A stretch of DNA of 34,465 bases. Origin: an uncultured Saprospiraceae bacterium (lineage in GTDB: Bacteria; Bacteroidota; Bacteroidia; Chitinophagales; Saprospiraceae). The number at the start of each line of letters is the position of its first letter. Positions within the stretch are counted from its first letter, which is position 1. Of the stretch, positions 30,491 to 34,465 are shown piece by piece. The position numbers and the translations under genes were made by a program. Under the pieces are notes generated by a model. That model saw only the letters and a list, made by a program, of their open reading frames with translations, made no database searches and had not been told where the DNA came from. The stretch lies in NCBI GenBank assembly GCA_937944245.1, contig CALDYY010000020.1, positions 1 through 34,465 on the forward strand, written 5' to 3'.

Positions 30491-31571
30491 AAATATCCTC
30501 ATCAAATGCAATCGTTTCTTCTACTTGTTCTAATTTGTCCGCGCGTCTGACGAGAGCATTCGCACGCATTTCTGCATCCAATTTTCGGTTTCTTGCAATG
30601 TCCAATGCTGCAAAAATTGCTTGTCGAAAAGAACTTGGGTCAGCCTCATTTTTCCCTGCAAGATCATAAGCCGTACCGTGGTCAGGCGATGTGCGTACAA
30701 CGGATAAACCAGCAGTATAATTCACGCCAGCATTAAAAGAAAGTGTTTTAAAAGGCACTAGCCCTTGGTCATGATACATGGCTAAAATACCATCAAATTT
30801 CCTAAATAACCCTGAACCAAAGAATCCATCTGCTGGATAAGGTCCAACTGCCATAATGCCATTTTCTTTCATTTCAGCAATGACAGGACGAATTATTTTT
30901 TGCTCTTCGTTGCCAATCACACCATTATCACTAGCGTGTGGATTTAAGCCCAAAATGGCAATGGTTGGCTGTTCAATACCAAAGTCAACTTTTAAGCTAC
31001 GGTAAAAAATTTGTATTTTCTCTACCAATAGTTGGTGTGTTAAGCTACTAGCCACCTTCTCCAGTGGAATGTGTGCAGTAGCCACGCCCACGCGAAGGCT
31101 ATCATTCACCATAAGCATTAAGTTAGCTCCATTACCAAATTTTTCTGCCAAATATTCTGTGTGACCTGGATAAGGGAAACCCGCCAAATTCATGGCTTCT
31201 TTATTGATAGGCGCGGTTACCAAAGCATCAATCAAGCCATCTTTAAGGTCATTTGTTGCCATTTCCAGAGAGCGATAGGCATACTTCCCTCCTAAATCCG
31301 TAGCGCGACCAAGTGTAATATTTACATTTTCATTCCAACAGTTAATCACATTTACTTTGTTCTCCACATATCGTTCAGGCAACTTAGCAGGATGAAACTT
31401 AAAATCAACGCCTACGATATTTTTGTGATAAGACACCACTTTGGAAGAACCGTAAATAAAAAGGGTACAAAGATCACTGATGCGCTCGTCCACTAAAGTT
31501 TTTAAAATCACTTCCAAACCTATGCCGTTCATATCACCTATCGTGATTCCTACTCTTATTTTACTCATCAT
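30489..31571 (-). CDS. pdxA: 4-hydroxythreonine-4-phosphate dehydrogenase
   Basis: PdxA oxidises 4-phosphohydroxy-L-threonine in the DXP-dependent route to vitamin B6 (pyridoxal phosphate). It is a metal- and NAD-dependent enzyme. Family motifs are IRVGITIGDMNGIGLEVILK at the start, ALVTAPINKEAMNLAGFPYPGHTEYLA, GLNPHASDNGVIGNEE and LAMYHDQGLVPFKTLSFNAGVN. The metal-binding histidines lie in PGHTEYL, NPHASDN and YHDQGL. The frame remains open up to a TTG at 31592, but the conserved start fits the ATG pair at 31571/31568, giving 360 residues from the first. No pdxJ is next to it. The DUF177-rpmF operon, often near pdxA in this phylum, lies about 22 kb away. Confidence 0.95.
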   Translation of the reverse strand: MMSKIRVGITIGDMNGIGLEVILKTLVDERISDLCTLFIYGSSKVVSYHKNIVGVDFKFHPAKLPERYVENKVNVINCWNENVNITLGRATDLGGKYAYRSLEMATNDLKDGLIDALVTAPINKEAMNLAGFPYPGHTEYLAEKFGNGANLMLMVNDSLRVGVATAHIPLEKVASSLTHQLLVEKIQIFYRSLKVDFGIEQPTIAILGLNPHASDNGVIGNEEQKIIRPVIAEMKENGIMAVGPYPADGFFGSGLFRKFDGILAMYHDQGLVPFKTLSFNAGVNYTAGLSVVRTSPDHGTAYDLAGKNEADPSSFRQAIFAALDIARNRKLDAEMRANALVRRADKLEQVEETIAFDEDI

Positions 31572-31587
31572 TTTTTCATTAATATTT

Positions 31588-31651
31588 GCCAAACGTTTGT
31601 TTGGTTTGGCTTTTCGTTCACTTAAACTCTACTTCATTGACTACAAAGGTA
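31588..31651 (-). promoter_or_regulatory. -7 box and leader hairpin of pdxA
   Basis: Minus strand TACCTTTG (31651-31644) fits the -7 consensus; the nearest TTG is only 16 bases upstream, so the -33 element is poor. In the leader, GCCAAAC (31588-31594) and GTTTGGC (31604-31610) form a 7-bp hairpin with a 9-base loop about 16 bases before the start codon. It is not a riboswitch class I recognise. Confidence 0.4.
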
Positions 31652-31706
31652 ATAAAGCTATCGAAGTCAAGGAATTAAGTTGTTTATTTTTCCTTATTCC
31701 GCTCGC

Positions 31707-32759
31707 TCAATCTTTATTTGCTAACTGACCACAAGCAGCGTCAATATCTTTGCCTCGACTTCTACGCACTGTGACCGTCACATTTTTCTGTATTAAATAT
31801 TGAGCAAACGCATTAATTTTATCTTCACTCGATTTCTCAAAATCCGCTTGGTCTATTGGGTTGTATTCAATGATGTTGACGCGGACTGGAAATTTCTTGC
31901 AAAGGACTACTAATTTTTTTGCATCGTCCATGCTATCATTAAAGTTCTTGAACGCAATGTATTCATAACTGATTCTATTTTTTGTCTTCTCAAAAAAGTA
32001 ATTCATAGCTTCCATTAATGCTGCAAGATTATTTTGTTCATTAATGGGCATAATTTGGTTGCGTTTCAGGTCATCGGCAGCATGCAGCGAGAGAGCAAGA
32101 TTTACTTTCACAGCATCATCCGCCAGTTGCTTTATCATTTTAGCAATACCAGCCGTACTAATTGTGATGCGCCTCGGCGACATATTTAGTCCGTCTGGAG
32201 CACTAATGCGTTCAATACTTTCAAGGACGTTTTTGTAAGCAAGTAATGGCTCTCCCATTCCCATGTAAACAATATTGGTGAGCGGATGCCCAAAGGTATC
32301 CAAGCATTGTTGATTCACTTGAACCACTTGGTCAAAAATTTCAGCAGCATCTAAATTCCGAACGCGCTTCATTCGACCTGTGGCGCAAAAAGTACAAGTC
32401 AAGCTACAACCCACTTGCGAGGAAACACAAACGGTGTAGCGATTGTCCTCTGGAACAGGAATAAGCACGGACTCTATCATGTGCCCATCGTGGAGTTGAA
32501 AACGTGTTTTGATAGTGCCATCAAAGCTTTTTTGCACTTTGTTCTCCTTTATGGCTTGTATAGTAAAATGCGCCTCTAAAGTTGTTCTAAGTGACTTAGA
32601 AAGGTTCGTCATTTCGTCAAAAGAGCAAACCCCTTTTTGCCAAATCCATTGATATACTTGACCTGCACGAAACTTTTTGTCCCCAATAGAAACAAAAAAA
32701 TCTTCTAAAGTAGCTTTATCAATCTTTCTAATATCCTGTTTAACAATCGTTGCGTTCAT
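31707..32759 (-). CDS. rlmN: 23S rRNA (A2503-C2)/tRNA (A37-C2) methyltransferase
   Basis: RlmN is a radical-SAM enzyme that methylates C2 of A2503 in 23S rRNA and A37 in some tRNAs. The 350-residue product has normal length. The iron-sulfur site is CxxxCxxC (Cys118, Cys122, Cys125) in GCSLTCTFCATGRMKR. The second catalytic cysteine is Cys343 in the C-terminal KDIDAACGQL block. Other family parts are RAGQVYQWIWQKG, TNIVYMGMGEPLLAYKNV, SPRRITISTAGI and LALSLHAADD. It starts 31 bases after the aminopeptidase gene on the same strand, so these are probably one transcript. Cfr is excluded by the length and by the RlmN-like N-terminal and C-terminal blocks. Confidence 0.96.
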   Translation of the reverse strand: MNATIVKQDIRKIDKATLEDFFVSIGDKKFRAGQVYQWIWQKGVCSFDEMTNLSKSLRTTLEAHFTIQAIKENKVQKSFDGTIKTRFQLHDGHMIESVLIPVPEDNRYTVCVSSQVGCSLTCTFCATGRMKRVRNLDAAEIFDQVVQVNQQCLDTFGHPLTNIVYMGMGEPLLAYKNVLESIERISAPDGLNMSPRRITISTAGIAKMIKQLADDAVKVNLALSLHAADDLKRNQIMPINEQNNLAALMEAMNYFFEKTKNRISYEYIAFKNFNDSMDDAKKLVVLCKKFPVRVNIIEYNPIDQADFEKSSEDKINAFAQYLIQKNVTVTVRRSRGKDIDAACGQLANKD

Positions 32760-32790
32760 TGAATGCTTTGCGTCTAATCCAGATAAACGT

Positions 32791-34465
32791 TTAACACTTA
32801 GAAATCGTTTTACACTTTTGCGCTAACCATGTTTTTTCTTCATCATTTAAGTAAGGCGATAGTTGGCGAAAGACTTTTTCATGGTATTGATTGAGCCAAT
32901 TAATTTCTTTCATATCTAGCAATTCAATATCAATAAGTTGTAAATCAATAGGATATAGCGATAGTGTTTCAAATTTCAAGAACTTACCAAATTCATTTTC
33001 CGTATGTTCCACACAAAGTAAAAGATTTTCTATCCTAATCCCATATTGCCCTTTTCTATAAAGTCCAGGCTCATTGGACATGACCATTCCCACTTTTAAT
33101 ATGGTTGGTTGTCTGCCATTGGTGGTAGCCACCATCTTAGGTGGCGATTCGTGGACGTTAAGGAAAAAACCTACGCCATGCCCTGTGCCATGTCCATAAT
33201 TCATGCACTCTGTCCAAAGTGCTTGTCGCGCTACGGCATCAAGTTGAATACCATTTGTTCCATAAGGAAAATAAACTTGATCGAGTGCAATATTCCCTTT
33301 TAGCACTAACGTAAAATCCTTTTTTTGTTGAGCTGTTGGCGTTCCAAGTGCTATGGTACGAGTGATATCAGTGGTGCCATCTAAATATTGCCCACCAGAA
33401 TCGAGGAGCAAAATGCCTTGAGGGTAAACGGTTTCACTACTTTCTTGCTCGGCGTGATAGTGAATAATGGCGCCATTGGCATCATAACCTACTATGGCAT
33501 CAAAACTTTCTCCTTTGTAATCTGGCATGATAGCTCTGCATTTTTTACATTGTTCTGCTATCTCCCACTCTGTGAGCGTTCTATGTTTTAAAGTGTCCTC
33601 TATCCATTTGAATAGCCGTGTTAAAGCGACACCATCTTTCTCCATCGTTTTCTTAATATGCTGAATTTCCGTAGCATTTTTGATTGCCTTTTTGTCGCGA
33701 ATCATGCTATCTAGCTCCATGATATTGCTACTGATGGCTTGATTAATGCGCATGCTAGTCGTTAGCACATCCAATAAAACAGTATCTCGCTCTGGAATGC
33801 GTTCTAGTGTAGAAATGATGGCTTCATAAGGCAATAACTCGATATTACATTTATCCAATTTTGCAATGAGCGATGTATCTATTTTTTGCTTATTAACAAA
33901 TAAGTAGCAATCCCTTGCAGACACTAAGGCATAACTATAAAACACTGGATTACAGTCTATATCACTACCTCTTAGATTAAACAGCCATGCAACTTCGTCC
34001 AACGCTGATATTAAATACCAATCTGCTTTCAACTCTGCCATTTTTGCTCTTACGGTTTCAATTTTTGAACAGCGACCTTCGCCAGCATAGGCAACGCTAA
34101 AATCGAAAATAGGAGCATTAGGAAGGGATGGACGGTCTTTCCAAATTTCAGTAATAAAATCGTGATGTACTTCTAGGATAATTTCTTTTCCTGAAACCGC
34201 CTTTTGAATATACTTAATTTGGTTAACGGAGAAAAGCATCCCATGGCAACCAATTCTTGCCCCCTTGGAAAGGTTGCTTGCCATCCAAACGTCATACTCT
34301 AATCCTCTGCCTGGAGTCATTTTATGTAGTTCAAATTCAGAACCGGCTAGTTGTGTTTCTGCTTGAATGAAGTACCGACTGTCTGTCCACAAACCAGCAT
34401 GGTCTTGTGTAACAATTACCGTTCCTGCTGAGCCAGTGAAACCTGTCAACCATGCCCTTTCTTTC
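32791..34465 (-). CDS. Xaa-Pro aminopeptidase (M24B), N-terminus beyond the window
   Basis: The enzyme removes N-terminal residues before proline. The frame continues through the window edge: the codons upstream of LTGFTGSAGT read KERAW, with no start before the edge, so roughly the first 40 residues lie outside. Visible are the N-terminal creatinase-like domain (GFTGSAGTVIV, WTDSRYFIQAETQL) and the second domain (SALDEVAWLFNLRGSDIDCNP). The catalytic pita-bread domain has its five metal ligands in LLLDSGGQYLDGTTDITRT (two Asp), NYGHGTGHGVGFFLNVHE (His), NEPGLY (Glu) and IRIENLL (Glu). This three-domain layout is the usual Bacteroidota aminopeptidase P. It probably heads a transcript with rlmN. 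Confidence 0.94.
   Translation of the reverse strand, partial: KERAWLTGFTGSAGTVIVTQDHAGLWTDSRYFIQAETQLAGSEFELHKMTPGRGLEYDVWMASNLSKGARIGCHGMLFSVNQIKYIQKAVSGKEIILEVHHDFITEIWKDRPSLPNAPIFDFSVAYAGEGRCSKIETVRAKMAELKADWYLISALDEVAWLFNLRGSDIDCNPVFYSYALVSARDCYLFVNKQKIDTSLIAKLDKCNIELLPYEAIISTLERIPERDTVLLDVLTTSMRINQAISSNIMELDSMIRDKKAIKNATEIQHIKKTMEKDGVALTRLFKWIEDTLKHRTLTEWEIAEQCKKCRAIMPDYKGESFDAIVGYDANGAIIHYHAEQESSETVYPQGILLLDSGGQYLDGTTDITRTIALGTPTAQQKKDFTLVLKGNIALDQVYFPYGTNGIQLDAVARQALWTECMNYGHGTGHGVGFFLNVHESPPKMVATTNGRQPTILKVGMVMSNEPGLYRKGQYGIRIENLLLCVEHTENEFGKFLKFETLSLYPIDLQLIDIELLDMKEINWLNQYHEKVFRQLSPYLNDEEKTWLAQKCKTISKC

Noticed and set aside
1-34465. Search for defence, toxin-antitoxin or biosynthetic gene clusters
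   Set aside because: Every larger gene has a housekeeping or surface-protein reading, or is an isolated unknown; no clustered defence or biosynthetic signature was found.

Overview
This is an AT-rich chromosomal window from a member of the Bacteroidota, probably a Saprospiria- or Chitinophagales-like lineage (the phylum is well supported, the class is a guess). The evidence is a 1,573-residue cell-surface protein ending in the gliding-motility-type (type IX secretion, type B) C-terminal domain, several upstream boxes of the Bacteroidota form TAnnTTTG with a TTG/TTTG element 19-21 bases earlier, A-rich translation starts with little Shine-Dalgarno character, and a futalosine-pathway menaquinone gene (mqnD). 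No rRNA, tRNA, CRISPR array or complete insertion sequence is visible.

Layout. 1-6.7 kb: an MCE/MlaD lipid-transport protein, a DUF2237 protein, a CreD-like membrane protein, release factor 1, and a cytochrome c lipoprotein next to anhydro-MurNAc kinase. Three near-identical copies of a 154-bp terminal-inverted-repeat element lie between these genes. 6.7-11.8 kb: mqnD, a RidA protein, the DUF177-rpmF operon, an unknown 503-residue protein, cmk and a DoxX-like membrane protein. 12-15.1 kb: a secreted GH65 enzyme with two hydrolase-type glutamates, followed by a Tat/lipoprotein sugar isomerase-like TIM barrel. 15.2-17.7 kb: a conserved 474-residue protein of unknown function and an ATP-grasp ligase. 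17.7-18.3 kb: a gene-free region with an imperfect direct repeat. 18.3-20.2 kb: queA, a DUF2795 protein, and a compact transcription unit with nested inverted repeats, a promoter, a 48-codon membrane-peptide frame and a terminator. 20.2-24.9 kb: the large SprB-repeat adhesin-like protein, with a probable cohesin-like domain. 25.2-29.1 kb: fabH, efp, accB and accC (fatty-acid initiation and EF-P). 29.2-34.5 kb, all on the minus strand: an M16 protease, pdxA, rlmN and an Xaa-Pro aminopeptidase cut by the window end.

Most genes are housekeeping: translation (prfA, rpmF, efp, queA, rlmN), fatty-acid synthesis (fabH, accB, accC), cofactors (pdxA, mqnD), nucleotide metabolism (cmk) and wall recycling (anmK). 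DUF177-rpmF, pdxA and fabH-efp-accBC belong to a neighbourhood often compact in bacteria, but here they are spread over about 23 kb.

I do not see a convincing new defence or biosynthetic system. The least explained items are the 154-bp element family, the 19.86-20.21 kb small transcription unit, the ATP-grasp/474-residue neighbours, and the 503-residue helical protein.
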